A stretch of DNA of 64,000 nt from Pseudoduganella rivuli (GCF_009674485.1 NZ_WKJJ01000002.1:450231-514230), one strand, 5' to 3'. Shown: positions 9,732 to 18,265, numbered from the stretch's first letter. The notes: generated by a model from the sequence alone, not told the origin. Numbers and translations: made by a program.

Positions 9732-10334
9732 TCACAGTTGTATCGTTTGCGCCAGTGGCAAGTCCGGTTCCACGTGGCTGGTCAGCACGATGCATTGCCG
9801 CGCCCGGCGGCCGGGATCGGCCAGTTGCGTGCGCAGGTAGCTTACCGCAGCCGTGTCGAGGCCATTGAACGGTTCGTCGATCAGCAAGACCGCAACGGGC
9901 AGGGCCAAGGCCAGCGACAGCTGCATTTTCTTGTGCTGGCCCAGCGACAGCGTGGTGACGGGCTGGTCCAGCACACCATGCAGGCGGAAAGCGTCCAGCT
10001 GCGCATTCAATGCGGCGGTATCGGCGCCCGGGTACAGCGCCACGTGCAGGTCGAACATTTCACGCACGGACAGCCATGGCAGCGCAGGCGTGTCGCCGCC
10101 GCTGTAATGGATCTGGCGGCGGTAATCCAGCGGCTGTTGCGCGCTGTCGATGCCGGCCACGGCAATTGTGCCTGTGTGCGGTAACAGCGCACCGGCCACC
10201 AGCTTCATCAGCGTGGTCTTGCCGGCGCCATTTTCACCGCGCAGCCACGTGATACCGGCCGCCAGTTGCAGGGAAAACTGGCGGAACAACGGGTGGCCCG
10301 CATATTCAAAGTTCAGGTGGTCGATGGCCAGCAT
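9732..10334 (-). CDS. ABC transporter ATP-binding protein (CcmA-like, short)
   Basis: A 200-residue ATPase with Walker A GENGAGKTT, Q-loop region, signature LSLGQHKK, Walker B VLLIDEP and the switch His in LTSHVE. The short form and the opening MLAIDHLNFEYAGHPLF resemble heme-exporter CcmA-type ATPases, but no cytochrome c maturation genes are nearby. Its start codon overlaps the stop of the upstream membrane protein gene in TGATG, so the two are translationally coupled and most probably form one exporter. Substrate unknown. Confidence 0.85.
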   Translation of the reverse strand: MLAIDHLNFEYAGHPLFRQFSLQLAAGITWLRGENGAGKTTLMKLVAGALLPHTGTIAVAGIDSAQQPLDYRRQIHYSGGDTPALPWLSVREMFDLHVALYPGADTAALNAQLDAFRLHGVLDQPVTTLSLGQHKKMQLSLALALPVAVLLIDEPFNGLDTAAVSYLRTQLADPGRRARQCIVLTSHVEPDLPLAQTIQL

Positions 10335-11413
10335 CAGAATTCACTTCCTATCGCAGTCAGGATCACAATCGATAACACCACCAGGACGACACGGCCCCGT
10401 GGCGCCAGCGGCAGCGCGACAATGGCGCTGCAGGTGGCCAGCGCCGTGACTTGCCATACGCGTACGGCCGTCGTCTGGCCTGCCAGCAGCACGTGCAGCG
10501 CCAGCACGGCCAGCGCGGGAACCAGGCTGAACCCCCGCGCGCACACGGTCAGCGGCGTGCTGCGCAATGGCCACGCGGCCAGCATTTCCGCCATCAGGAC
10601 TGCCTGTTCGCGCACGGCTTTATCGCCCCGATCCGTCAGCAGCACCAGCGCCAGGCTGGCGAGGCCGCCCAGCGCGGCGGCCGGCGCCATGGGAATCCCG
10701 TGGCGCAGCCAGACAGTGGTCGCCGCCAGCGCGATGGCCAGCAACAGGCATTGCTGGACGCCAACCTTGTTTTCACCGCGCCAGAATGGCAGCCAGAATA
10801 GCTTGCGCCACAGCGCCACATAAAGAGGCCGCAGCGGCGTCGGCGCATAGGACGTGGCTGCGCGTGCCGGCGCCTGGCGCGGCCGGGCAGGGTGCGGCTG
10901 CCGCCGGCGCGCCGCCAGCATGGCGGCCGCCACCAGCCATCCCAGCACCAGCGTGCCGACGGTGGCGGCAATGGCTTGCGGTTTCACCGGTTGCAGGAAG
11001 GCGGGCGAGGTCCAGCACCAGATACCGCACGAAATGGCATAGATCAGCGTGACGGGCCCTGCCAGCATGCCGGCCACCAGCAGGTCGGCGCGCCAGCCCA
11101 GCGCCGGCGGCACGGGCAGCGGCCAGCTCCACGCAATGGCGGCGTGCGGGTGCAGGCGCTGGCGCAGCAGCCAGGCGGGTGTGGCGATCAACAGTGTCTG
11201 TCCGGCCAGCACGGCCAGCATGACGGGCCAGTCGAGCGTGACGGCCAGCATGCCGGGAAAGGCAATCACGGCGCACAAGCCCAGCAGCACGTTGGAAAAC
11301 ACCAGCAACAGGATTTCAATGGAATTGGTGAGGCTGGCGAGAAAGGCCAGCAAGCCGTGGTGCGCCATGCGCACGCGGTAACGCAGATAGGGATGCTTGG
11401 GCAGCAGGATCAT
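10334..11413 (-). CDS. Probable ABC-exporter membrane subunit (unknown substrate)
   Basis: A ~359-residue hydrophobic protein with about nine to ten predicted membrane segments (for example IEILLLVFSNVLLGLCAVIAF and the C-terminal VVLVVLSIVILTAIG) and an Arg/Pro-rich cytoplasmic loop in the middle. I do not recognise a named family. The start at 11413 was chosen because the longer open frame upstream runs through a terminator and a tRNA gene. It is coupled to the ATPase gene by a 1-nt overlap, which supports a permease role. Confidence 0.65.
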   Translation of the reverse strand: MILLPKHPYLRYRVRMAHHGLLAFLASLTNSIEILLLVFSNVLLGLCAVIAFPGMLAVTLDWPVMLAVLAGQTLLIATPAWLLRQRLHPHAAIAWSWPLPVPPALGWRADLLVAGMLAGPVTLIYAISCGIWCWTSPAFLQPVKPQAIAATVGTLVLGWLVAAAMLAARRRQPHPARPRQAPARAATSYAPTPLRPLYVALWRKLFWLPFWRGENKVGVQQCLLLAIALAATTVWLRHGIPMAPAAALGGLASLALVLLTDRGDKAVREQAVLMAEMLAAWPLRSTPLTVCARGFSLVPALAVLALHVLLAGQTTAVRVWQVTALATCSAIVALPLAPRGRVVLVVLSIVILTAIGSEF

Positions 11414-11427
11414 TGCGCGTACGGAAA

Positions 11428-11458
11428 AAGAAAAAGGCCCGACGAATCGGGCCTTTCT
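11428..11458 (-). terminator. Terminator of the tRNA cluster
   Basis: On the minus strand the stem AAAGGCCCGA / TCGGGCCTTT (11433-11442 with 11447-11456, 4-nt loop) is followed by TTTTTCTTTTT. It ends the Val-Asp-Val-Asp tRNA transcript just before the membrane protein gene. Confidence 0.85.
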
Positions 11459-11465
11459 CAGGAAT

Positions 11466-11542
11466 TGGCGGAGTGGACGGGGCTCGAACCCGCGACCCCC
11501 GGCGTGACAGGCCGGTATTCTAACCAACTGAACTACCACTCC
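11466..11542 (-). tRNA. tRNA-Asp (GTC), distal copy
   Basis: A 77-nt tRNA on the minus strand with acceptor arms GGAGTGG/CCACTCC, discriminator G, an encoded CCA, the T-loop GGTTCGAGCC, and anticodon loop CTGTCAC giving GTC. Identical in body to the copy at 11679-11755. Confidence 0.95.
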
Positions 11543-11578
11543 ATTTGCGACAAGTCGCAACGTACAACATGCTTTAAC

Positions 11579-11654
11579 TGGTGGGCGGTGAGAGGGTCGA
11601 ACTCCCGACCTAATGCTTGTAAGGCATCCGCTCTACCAACTGAGCTAACCGCCC
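11579..11654 (-). tRNA. tRNA-Val (TAC), distal copy
   Basis: A 76-nt tRNA with acceptor GGGCGGT/ACCGCCC, discriminator A, encoded CCA, D-arm AGCTCAGTTGGTAGAGC and anticodon loop CTTACAA giving TAC. Matches the copy at 11794-11869. Confidence 0.95.
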
Positions 11655-11678
11655 GGCTAAAACAACTACTACTAAAAC

Positions 11679-11755
11679 TGGCGGAGTGGACGGGGCTCGA
11701 ACCCGCGACCCCCGGCGTGACAGGCCGGTATTCTAACCAACTGAACTACCACTCC
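11679..11755 (-). tRNA. tRNA-Asp (GTC), proximal copy
   Basis: Same structure and anticodon as the copy at 11466-11542, with encoded CCA; separated from the neighbouring tRNA-Val genes by short unrelated spacers. Confidence 0.95.
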
Positions 11756-11793
11756 TTGCTTGCGCATCTTGTCTTCATTTCCGTGTCAGGCGG

Positions 11794-11869
11794 TGGTGGG
11801 CGGTGAGAGGGTCGAACTCCCGACCTAATGCTTGTAAGGCATCCGCTCTACCAACTGAGCTAACCGCCC
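11794..11869 (-). tRNA. tRNA-Val (TAC), promoter-proximal copy
   Basis: First gene of the cluster in transcription order. Same sequence as the other tRNA-Val, with encoded CCA and anticodon TAC. Confidence 0.95.
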
Positions 11870-11915
11870 CGCTTCTAACACTCCAACGTTTGTCATCACG
11901 TCTGAAGGAGGCCGA

Positions 11916-11944
11916 ATTATAGACGGGCTTTTTTGGATGTGCAA
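11916..11944 (-). promoter_or_regulatory. Sigma-70 promoter of the tRNA cluster
   Basis: On the minus strand TTGCAC (11939-11944) and a perfect TATAAT (11916-11921) are separated by exactly 17 bp, and the first tRNA begins 46 bp after the -10 box. A GC-rich stretch TCGGCC follows the -10, as is common in stringently controlled stable-RNA promoters. Confidence 0.85.
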
Positions 11945-11980
11945 GTTTTTTTCTATCGTATCGAATCTGCGTCAATATTT

Positions 11981-12001
11981 GCCAGGATACGATTACCTGG
12001 C
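11981..12001. promoter_or_regulatory. Palindrome upstream of the MmyB-type regulator gene
   Basis: GCCAGG and its complement CCTGGC flank a 9-bp spacer, giving a 21-bp dyad 65 bp before the regulator's start codon. It is a candidate autoregulatory operator; no second copy was found by eye. Confidence 0.4.
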
Positions 12002-12065
12002 GCGTCATCGCCGTCAGAGGGGGAATCCGTACAATACGTTTCACCCCACGTGCCAGGAGAGTACC

Positions 12066-12917
12066 TTGAGCGTTGCCACCCCTGAACAGTATTTCAGCGA
12101 TTTCTCCGCCGCGCTGCGCTACTGGCGCGGCAAGCGGGGCTACAGCCAGTTGCGGCTGTCGACCGACAGCGGCATTTCACAGCGCCACATCAGTTTCCTG
12201 GAAAGCGGCCGCTCGCAACCGAGCCGCGAATTGATTTTAAAACTGGGCGTGGTGCTCGATATCCCGCTGCGCGAGCGCAATGTGATGCTGCTGGCGGCCG
12301 GCTTCGCACCCGCTTACCAGGAACGCAAGATGGATGACCCGGAATTGCACGCCGTGAAACAGGCGCTGGACTTCATGCTGGCGCAACAGGCGCCGTATCC
12401 CGCGCTGGTGGTGGACCGCTTGTGGAACCTGGTGATGTTCAATGACCCTGCCGCCGGCTTCATGAAATGGCTGCTGGACATGCCGCCCGATGCGCCGATT
12501 CCCCGCGACGGCTCCGTCAATGTGCTGAAGCTGATGATGGCGCCCGACGGTGTACGCCAATACGTGCGCAACGAACAGGACGTGGGTGCGGATTTGCTGC
12601 ACTGGATACAGCGCGAAGCCATGAGCGATGGTCCCGGCAGCGAAGCCACCGCCTTGCTGGCGGAATTGACGGCGCTGGCCGGCCTCGATGGCGCACCGCC
12701 GGCGCCCAACCTGGACCGGCGCGCATTGCCGTTCCTGCCAATGCAGATCAGCAAGGATGGCGTGGAATTGAACCTGTTCACCACCATCACGACCCTGGGC
12801 ACGCCGCATGACGTGACGGTGCACGAATTGCGGCTGGAATCATTCTTTCCGGCTGACGAGGCGTCGGCGGCGTGGTTCCGCGAGCGTGGCTACCTGAAGC
12901 ACGGCCTTGCCGCGTAG
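12066..12917 (+). CDS. XRE-family regulator with MmyB-like ligand-binding domain
   Basis: About 283 residues from the TTG at 12066, which sits behind the ribosome binding site CAGGAGAG; the open frame extends further upstream but has no start with a matching site. Residues ~10-75 are an XRE helix-turn-helix (RGYSQLRLSTDSGISQRHISFLESGRSQPSRE). The rest matches the MmyB-type domain (ALDFMLAQQAPYPALVVDRLWNLVMFN), a PAS-like pocket reported to bind fatty-acid-type ligands in some members. Such regulators usually control a neighbouring oxidoreductase or dehydrogenase; none is adjacent here, so the target is unclear. The gene is convergent with a chemoreceptor gene. Confidence 0.85.
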   Translation: MSVATPEQYFSDFSAALRYWRGKRGYSQLRLSTDSGISQRHISFLESGRSQPSRELILKLGVVLDIPLRERNVMLLAAGFAPAYQERKMDDPELHAVKQALDFMLAQQAPYPALVVDRLWNLVMFNDPAAGFMKWLLDMPPDAPIPRDGSVNVLKLMMAPDGVRQYVRNEQDVGADLLHWIQREAMSDGPGSEATALLAELTALAGLDGAPPAPNLDRRALPFLPMQISKDGVELNLFTTITTLGTPHDVTVHELRLESFFPADEASAAWFRERGYLKHGLAA

Positions 12918-12948
12918 CCGGCGTCAACGCGGCGCCTGCAATGGCGGC

Positions 12949-12977
12949 AAGCCTGCGGCTTACCGCCCTACGCGGTA
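12949..12977. repeat. REP-like hairpins between convergent genes
   Basis: Two small hairpins in tandem: AAGCC-TGC-GGCTT (12949-12961) and TACCGC-CCTAC-GCGGTA (12961-12977). The string TACCGCCCTACG recurs at 40506-40517, in another intergenic gap, so this looks like a genome-dispersed palindromic element. Confidence 0.55.
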
Positions 12978-12991
12978 GATGCGATGGCCAT

Positions 12992-14572
12992 TTAACGCAG
13001 CGCCAGGTTGCGTGCCTGGCTCGCCTGGTGGCCGTGCAGCTTGAATACCGCCACGGCTTCGGCCAGTTGCACCGCCTGTTGCTGCAGGCTCGATGCCGCC
13101 GCGGCGGCCTGTTCGACCAGCGCGGCATTTTGCTGGGTGGCCGCATCCATGTCGGTAATGGCGAGGTTGACCTGCTCGATGCCGGAACTCTGTTCCGCGC
13201 TGGCGCCGGCAATTTCACTCATGATGTCGGCCACCTGTTTGACGGACGACACGATCTGCTGCATGGTGGCGCCGGCTTCGTCGACCAGCTTGCCGCCCGT
13301 GTCCACCTTGGCCACGGAATCGTTGATCAATTCCTTGATTTCCTTGGCGGCGGCGGCGGATCGTTGCGCCAGGGTGCGCACTTCCGATGCGACCACGGCA
13401 AAGCCCCGTCCCTGTTCGCCGGCCCTGGCCGCTTCCACAGCCGCGTTCAATGCCAGGATATTGGTCTGGAACGCGATGCCGTCGATGACGCCGATGATGT
13501 CGGCGATCTTGCCCGAGCTTTCCTTGATCGAGCCCATGGTGTCGACCACCTGGCTCACCACGTTGCCGCCCTTGTTGGCAAAGTCGGCGGCAAACACCAC
13601 CAGTTGATTGGCCTGGCGCGCATTGTCGGCATTTTGCTTGACGGTGGACGTCAATTCTTCCATCGATGATGCGGTTTCTTCCAGGCTGGCGGCCTGCTGC
13701 TCCGTGCGGCCGGATAAATCATGGTTGCCGGCGGCGATTTCCGCCGACGCCGTGGTGATGGTGTCGGTACCGGTGCGCACGGCGCCGACCGTGCGTGTCA
13801 GGCTGGCCACCATGTCTTTCAACGCGTTGAGCAGGCGGCCCGCTTCATCGCGCCGCTCGGTGTCGATCACGACGGTCAGGTCGCCTTGCGCCACGGTTTC
13901 CGCCAGGTGCACGGCTTCATTGATCGGCGTGGTGACCGAGCGCGTGATGATGTAGCCGGCGCCCAGCGACAGCAAAATGGCCAGCGCCAGCAGCGACAGC
14001 ATCAGCGTGGTGGCAAAGCCGGCTGCCGCACTGGCTTCCTGGCCATCCTTTTCCATTTGCTCGGTCTGGTATTTGAGCATGGCGTCGAGCTTGCCGAAAT
14101 ACGCGTTCTGCACCGGGATCACATCCTTGAACAGCGCCTGCACGGCCGCTTCGCGGTCATCGCCCGCCAGCGTCTTCAGCGCTTCGCCGCGTTTGGCGGC
14201 ATAGGCCTTGAAGGCGTCGCCGGATTCATTGAACATCTGGCGCTCTTCATCCCGCAGCAGGGTGGCGAACTTCGCCGCGCGTTCATCGCCGGCCCGGTCG
14301 GCATCGGCCATCTGGGCCAGGAAGGTTTGTGTCTGCGCCGCGTTGGGCGCCAGCATCGCGTTGCGCAGCGCCTGCGCGCCGCGGTTGGCAAAGCTGCGGA
14401 ATTCATTGGTCAGGGCGACCTTCACATAGCGGTCGTGCAGGATCTGGTCGGTCAGTGAGGCAGTGTGGCGGATGCGGTTGATGCCGACCAGCGACATGAT
14501 CAGCATGATGACGATGGTCAGGCCGAAGCCCAGTCCGAGGCGCGCACCGATGCGCAGGTTGGACAAGCTCAC
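12992..14572 (-). CDS. Methyl-accepting chemotaxis protein
   Basis: A 526-residue chemoreceptor read from the GTG at 14572, which has an AAAGGA ribosome binding site eight bases ahead. Membrane segments lie at ~12-31 and ~190-212 and enclose a periplasmic four-helix-bundle sensor domain rich in Ala and Gln. A HAMP domain (PINEAVHLAETVAQGDLTV) follows, then the long coiled-coil signalling domain with the conserved hairpin tip around IAFQTNILALNAAVEAARAG. The C-terminus (HQASQARNLALR) has no NWETF pentapeptide, so it would rely on other receptors for CheR/CheB docking. Ligand unknown. Confidence 0.92.
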   Translation of the reverse strand: MSLSNLRIGARLGLGFGLTIVIMLIMSLVGINRIRHTASLTDQILHDRYVKVALTNEFRSFANRGAQALRNAMLAPNAAQTQTFLAQMADADRAGDERAAKFATLLRDEERQMFNESGDAFKAYAAKRGEALKTLAGDDREAAVQALFKDVIPVQNAYFGKLDAMLKYQTEQMEKDGQEASAAAGFATTLMLSLLALAILLSLGAGYIITRSVTTPINEAVHLAETVAQGDLTVVIDTERRDEAGRLLNALKDMVASLTRTVGAVRTGTDTITTASAEIAAGNHDLSGRTEQQAASLEETASSMEELTSTVKQNADNARQANQLVVFAADFANKGGNVVSQVVDTMGSIKESSGKIADIIGVIDGIAFQTNILALNAAVEAARAGEQGRGFAVVASEVRTLAQRSAAAAKEIKELINDSVAKVDTGGKLVDEAGATMQQIVSSVKQVADIMSEIAGASAEQSSGIEQVNLAITDMDAATQQNAALVEQAAAAASSLQQQAVQLAEAVAVFKLHGHQASQARNLALR

Positions 14573-14677
14573 TGTGATTCCTTTCACGGAGGTTGTGAAT
14601 GAACGAAGACGCGGATTGTGATCCCAGCTTGCCCGGAATTCATCCATTGCTCAAGTATGTTCTGGACAGCAATGGCT

Positions 14678-14700
14678 TATAATGCTGTATATAATCCCAG
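14678..14700 (+). promoter_or_regulatory. -10 box overlapping a LexA-like SOS box before dinB
   Basis: A perfect TATAAT at 14678-14683 (and a second at 14690-14695) adjoins CTGTATATAATCCCAG at 14685-14700. The latter matches the LexA consensus CTGT-N8-ACAG with one mismatch and an AT-rich centre. It ends 21 bp before the dinB start codon. Confidence 0.6.
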
Positions 14701-14721
14701 TTATTTGCAACTTCGCCACAC

Positions 14722-15876
14722 ATGCCTGCCGCCCGCCGCATCGCCCATCTCGACATGGATGCGTTTTACGCGTCGGTCGAATTGCTGCGCTACCCGGAAT
14801 TGCGGGGACAGCCGGTGGTCATCGGCGGACGCACGGCGCACCAGCCGGAAGATCTGCCGGATGGCAGCCGCCGCTATTACAGGTTGAAAGAATACGTGGG
14901 GCGTGGCGTGGTGACCACGTCGACGTATGAGGCGCGCGCACTGGGCGTGTTTTCCGCGATGGGTATGATGAAGGCCGCCGCGCTGGCGCCGGACGCGATT
15001 TTGCTGCCGACGGATTTCGATTCGTACCGCCGCTACTCGCGCCTGTTCAAGGCGGCGGTGGCGCAGGTCGCGCCGCACATCGAAGACCGGGGCATCGATG
15101 AAATTTATATCGACTTGACCGAGGTGGAAGGCGAAACGCGGGAACTGGCGCAGCGCCTGAAACATGCGGTGAAAGACGCGACGGGACTGACTTGTTCGGT
15201 CGGCATCGCACCCAATAAATTGCTGGCGAAAGTCTGTTCCGACCTGGAAAAGCCGAACGGCCTGACGGTGATCACGATGGACGATGTGCCGGCCCGCATC
15301 TGGCCGCTGCCGGTACGGAAAATTAACGGCATCGGTCCCAAGGCCAATGACAAGCTGGCGGCGCTGGGCATTTTTACCGTCGGCGAGCTGGCGGCGGCCG
15401 AACCCAAGCTGTTGCAAGAGTATTTCGGCCTGAATTATGCGCAGTGGCTGGCGCGCGTATCGCATGGCCACGATGAACGCATGGTGGCCACCAGTTCGGA
15501 ACCGAAAACCGTGAGCCGGGAAACCACGTTCGAGCGCGACTTGCACGCCAGGCATGACAAGGAAGTACTGTCGGAAATTTTCACGCGGCTGTGCATGCGC
15601 CTCGGCGAGGATTTGCAGCGCAAGCGTTGCGTGGGCCGCACGGTGGGCATCAAGCTGCGCTACGCGGACTTTCATACCGTCACGCGCGATGTCACGTTGC
15701 CCGTGCCGACTTGCGACGGCGCCGCCATCCGGCGCGCGGCGGGCGAATGCCTGCGGCGCGTGCCGCTGGACCAGCGCTTGCGCTTATTGGGCGTGCGCGT
15801 CAGTGCGTTGTCGAGCATCGATGAACTGGCGCAGCATGATGTTGCAACACAAGGTGAACTTTTTTCCGACCTTTAA
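14722..15876 (+). CDS. dinB: DNA polymerase IV (Y-family translesion polymerase)
   Basis: A 384-residue Y-family polymerase. The first acidic motif is HLDMDAFYASVE with Tyr in the steric-gate position after Phe; the catalytic pair SIDE-type motif appears as DRGIDEIYIDLT; the helix-hairpin-helix is KINGIGPKANDKLAALGI; the little-finger domain follows. The C-terminal QGELF matches the beta-clamp binding motif. Relative to E. coli DinB there is an insertion of about 20 residues between VVIGG and GVVTTSTYEARA, containing HQPEDLPDGSRRYYRLKEYV, within the fingers region. A LexA-like box upstream indicates SOS control. The downstream neighbour rdgC is also a recombination/replication gene. Confidence 0.9.
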   Translation: MPAARRIAHLDMDAFYASVELLRYPELRGQPVVIGGRTAHQPEDLPDGSRRYYRLKEYVGRGVVTTSTYEARALGVFSAMGMMKAAALAPDAILLPTDFDSYRRYSRLFKAAVAQVAPHIEDRGIDEIYIDLTEVEGETRELAQRLKHAVKDATGLTCSVGIAPNKLLAKVCSDLEKPNGLTVITMDDVPARIWPLPVRKINGIGPKANDKLAALGIFTVGELAAAEPKLLQEYFGLNYAQWLARVSHGHDERMVATSSEPKTVSRETTFERDLHARHDKEVLSEIFTRLCMRLGEDLQRKRCVGRTVGIKLRYADFHTVTRDVTLPVPTCDGAAIRRAAGECLRRVPLDQRLRLLGVRVSALSSIDELAQHDVATQGELFSDL

Positions 15877-15942
15877 GAAGTGGGTGGGGCGGCGTGTAAA
15901 ATGTCGTTCCCCCAGAATTAGCTGAACAAGGCAAACAACCGT

Positions 15943-16839
15943 ATGTGGTTCAAAAATCTACAAATTTACCGTCTGCCCGCACCCTGGGCATTTACTCCTG
16001 AACAACTCGAAGCGGCGCTGGCGTCGAACGCGTTCACGCCCGCCAGCAGCAATGAGTTGCTGCGCCAGGGCTGGGACAAGCCGCGTCCGAACGGCGGCCT
16101 GGTGCACGTGGTGAACAAGCAGATGCTGATTCTGCTGGGCACGGAGAAAAAGCTGTTGCCGGCCACCGTCATCAACCAGGTGGCCAAGGCCCGTGCCGCG
16201 GAAATGGAAGAAGCCCAGGGCTTTGCTCCCGGCAAAAAAGCCATGAAAGAATTGAAAGAACGCGTGGCAGACGAATTGCTGCCACGCGCCTTCTCGATCC
16301 GTGGCAACGTATGGACGTGGATCGACCCGGTCAACGGCTGGCTGGTGGTCGATGCGGCCAGCCCGGCCAAGGCCGATGAAGTGATCAAGCTGCTGCTGAA
16401 GGCAGTGGACCGCATGCCGCTGGAAAGCTTGCGCGTGAACCGTTCGCCGGTGGGCGTGATGACGGAATGGCTGCAGGCCGACGACGCGCCGGCGGGCTTC
16501 ACGGTCGACATGGACACGGAACTGCGCGCCACGGGCGAAAGCAAGGCCGCCGTGCGCTATGTGCGTCACACGCTGGAAGCGGATGAAGTGCGTCGCCACA
16601 TCGCGTCCGGCAAGCAGTGCACGCGCCTGGCGATGACGTGGGACAGCAAGATTTCGTTCACGCTGACGGAATCGCTGGCGCTGAAAGGCATCAAGCCGCT
16701 GGACGTGCTGAAGGAAACGGAAAACAGCACGCGCAACGACGACGAGCGCTTCGATGGCGACTTCATGCTGATGACGGGCGAACTGTCGAAGCTGATGGCC
16801 GACGTGGTGGAAGCCCTGGGCGGCGAAGCCAAGGCATAA
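15943..16839 (+). CDS. rdgC: Recombination-associated protein RdgC
   Basis: 298 residues, start [11 protein letters not shown] and central blocks [22 protein letters not shown] and [32 protein letters not shown] are diagnostic of RdgC. It forms a ring around double-stranded DNA and limits RecA activity during replication and recombination, acting on the nucleoid. It lies 66 bp after dinB on the same strand and is closed by a strong terminator. Confidence 0.96.
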   Translation: MWFKNLQIYRLPAPWAFTPEQLEAALASNAFTPASSNELLRQGWDKPRPNGGLVHVVNKQMLILLGTEKKLLPATVINQVAKARAAEMEEAQGFAPGKKAMKELKERVADELLPRAFSIRGNVWTWIDPVNGWLVVDAASPAKADEVIKLLLKAVDRMPLESLRVNRSPVGVMTEWLQADDAPAGFTVDMDTELRATGESKAAVRYVRHTLEADEVRRHIASGKQCTRLAMTWDSKISFTLTESLALKGIKPLDVLKETENSTRNDDERFDGDFMLMTGELSKLMADVVEALGGEAKA

Positions 16840-16845
16840 AAAATT

Positions 16846-16871
16846 CGGGGCCTGCGGGCCCCGGTTTTTTT
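16846..16871 (+). terminator. Rho-independent terminator after rdgC
   Basis: CGGGGCC (16846-16852), loop TGCG, GGCCCCG (16857-16863), then a run of eight T. An A-rich tract on the other side makes it usable from the convergent asparaginase gene too. Confidence 0.88.
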
Positions 16872-16875
16872 GCGA

Positions 16876-17361
16876 TTACAGGTTCTGGAACACGCCGGCG
16901 GCGCGGTTCTTTTGCACGTCATCCCATGGGAAGACCTTGCCGTTCATGGCGACATAGACGCCCGGCGTGAGGATTTGCGCGACGCCGCACGCGAAGCCCA
17001 GGTTGAACAGGGCGTCGGAATTGGCGATTTCATACGGGATCATCGCGCCGGTCAGCACAATGGTGCTTTCCAGGTTGGCCGCGCCCAGCACGGCGGCGGT
17101 TTCTTTCATCGTATCGGTGCCGTGGATGATGACGATGGCGTGTTCCTTGGCGGCCTGGCACGAGGCCAGGATGCGCTGGCGGTCCGCGTCCTGCATATCG
17201 AGCGAATCCATCAGCGGCAGCAATTCCAGCGCCGGGTTGATCGTCATGCGGGAGCGGGCAATCGCTTGCGGCAGGTGGCTGTCGGCGAAGCCCAGGGTGC
17301 CGTTCAATTCATTGTAATGTTTATCGAACGTGCCGCCGGAGGCGATGATACGCAGTGTCAT
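16876..17361 (-). CDS. Single-domain asparaginase-family protein
   Basis: 161 residues from MTLRIIASGGTFDKHYNEL. It has the first catalytic Thr motif (ASGGTFDK) and the second motif VIIHGTDTM of the L-asparaginase N-terminal domain, but the C-terminal domain of ordinary ~330-residue asparaginases is absent; the protein ends at KNRAAGVFQNL. The reading frame is clean with no remnant of a second domain before the terminator, so this is a short family member rather than a fresh truncation. It may hydrolyse asparagine or a related amide, or be a non-canonical amidase; activity is uncertain without the C-terminal contribution to the dimeric active site. Confidence 0.78.
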   Translation of the reverse strand: MTLRIIASGGTFDKHYNELNGTLGFADSHLPQAIARSRMTINPALELLPLMDSLDMQDADRQRILASCQAAKEHAIVIIHGTDTMKETAAVLGAANLESTIVLTGAMIPYEIANSDALFNLGFACGVAQILTPGVYVAMNGKVFPWDDVQKNRAAGVFQNL

Positions 17362-17509
17362 GATGTCATTCCATGGGTGAGCAAGGACAGAATGATAACG
17401 CGAAGCGGGGGCGCAGGAAACATTCCGCATTTGCGCGCATGGCGGGCTGGAAAGTCCGGTATCCTGCGACTACACTGGTTTCTTTGTTCTGGCTCCATCG
17501 GCATTCCCA

Positions 17510-18265
17510 ATGAAAGCACTCGCACCCGGCACTGTTATTTTCCACCGCTTCCGCGGCTACGGCGTGATCACGGCGGTCAACCTGTTGACCGGCTGGATCT
17601 CGGCCCGCTTCGGCGGCGAGGCGCGCGCGCTGGATTTGAATTTATCGACCGATGAAGTGCAGTTTGCCGATGGCGAAGCGATTTTATTCCGCCGCGCGCC
17701 GCCGGACCGCATGCCGCATGCGCGCCTGATGGCCGTGGTGCGCGCGCTGCACCAGGCCGGGTACCAGAAGCTGTACCTGCATACGTGGCCGAAACCATCG
17801 GGCCTGCACTGGCGCTGGCACTTATTCACGGGGCCGCGCGACTGGATGCAGCGCTCGTGGCGCGAAGGGTGGTATGGCTCGGGCGCGGACTACAACGTCA
17901 ATCCCGTCATGGGCTGGGGCGACAACCCCGGTGCGGACACGGATGAATTGATCCACGCGCTGGCGAAATTCGATCCGCAGGGTTTGGCGCAGGCGCTGGG
18001 CCGCGATGAAGACCACACGGCGTGGTTTGCCATGGTGTGCGATGCGCTGCTGCCCGGCTACATGTACAGCCTGGACATGCAGCGCCCGAATGGCGGGCCG
18101 CTGACGGACATGCCGCCGCTCCCCGTGGTGCCCGTGCGCGTCGGCTTGCCTCCGTATGGTGGTCCGGAGCTGCCGTGGCCGCCCGGCTGGTCAGGTTTGT
18201 GGAGCCGTGTGCACGCGATGCCGCTGCCGAAACCGAATTTCACGGGGATACCCGAAACCCCTTAA
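17510..18265 (+). CDS. Conserved hypothetical protein
   Basis: 251 residues with no recognised family. The N-terminal ~65 residues (GTVIFHRFRGYGVITAVN ... ISARFGGEARALDL) resemble a small beta-barrel like those of CarD/Tudor-type proteins. The middle is rich in Trp (KPSGLHWRWHLFTGPRDWMQRSWREGWYGSG) and the C-terminus is Pro-rich. No signal peptide or membrane segment. It has a strong ATG and shares a 4-bp overlap of stop codons with the convergent TetR gene. Codon use matches its neighbours, supporting a real gene. Confidence 0.65.
   Translation: MKALAPGTVIFHRFRGYGVITAVNLLTGWISARFGGEARALDLNLSTDEVQFADGEAILFRRAPPDRMPHARLMAVVRALHQAGYQKLYLHTWPKPSGLHWRWHLFTGPRDWMQRSWREGWYGSGADYNVNPVMGWGDNPGADTDELIHALAKFDPQGLAQALGRDEDHTAWFAMVCDALLPGYMYSLDMQRPNGGPLTDMPPLPVVPVRVGLPPYGGPELPWPPGWSGLWSRVHAMPLPKPNFTGIPETP

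Noticed and set aside
10892..11806. Plus-strand open frame containing a duplicated EWTGLEPATPGVTGRYSNQLNYHS-type segment
   Set aside because: The duplicated peptide is the translation of the two tRNA-Asp genes read on the wrong strand, not a protein repeat.
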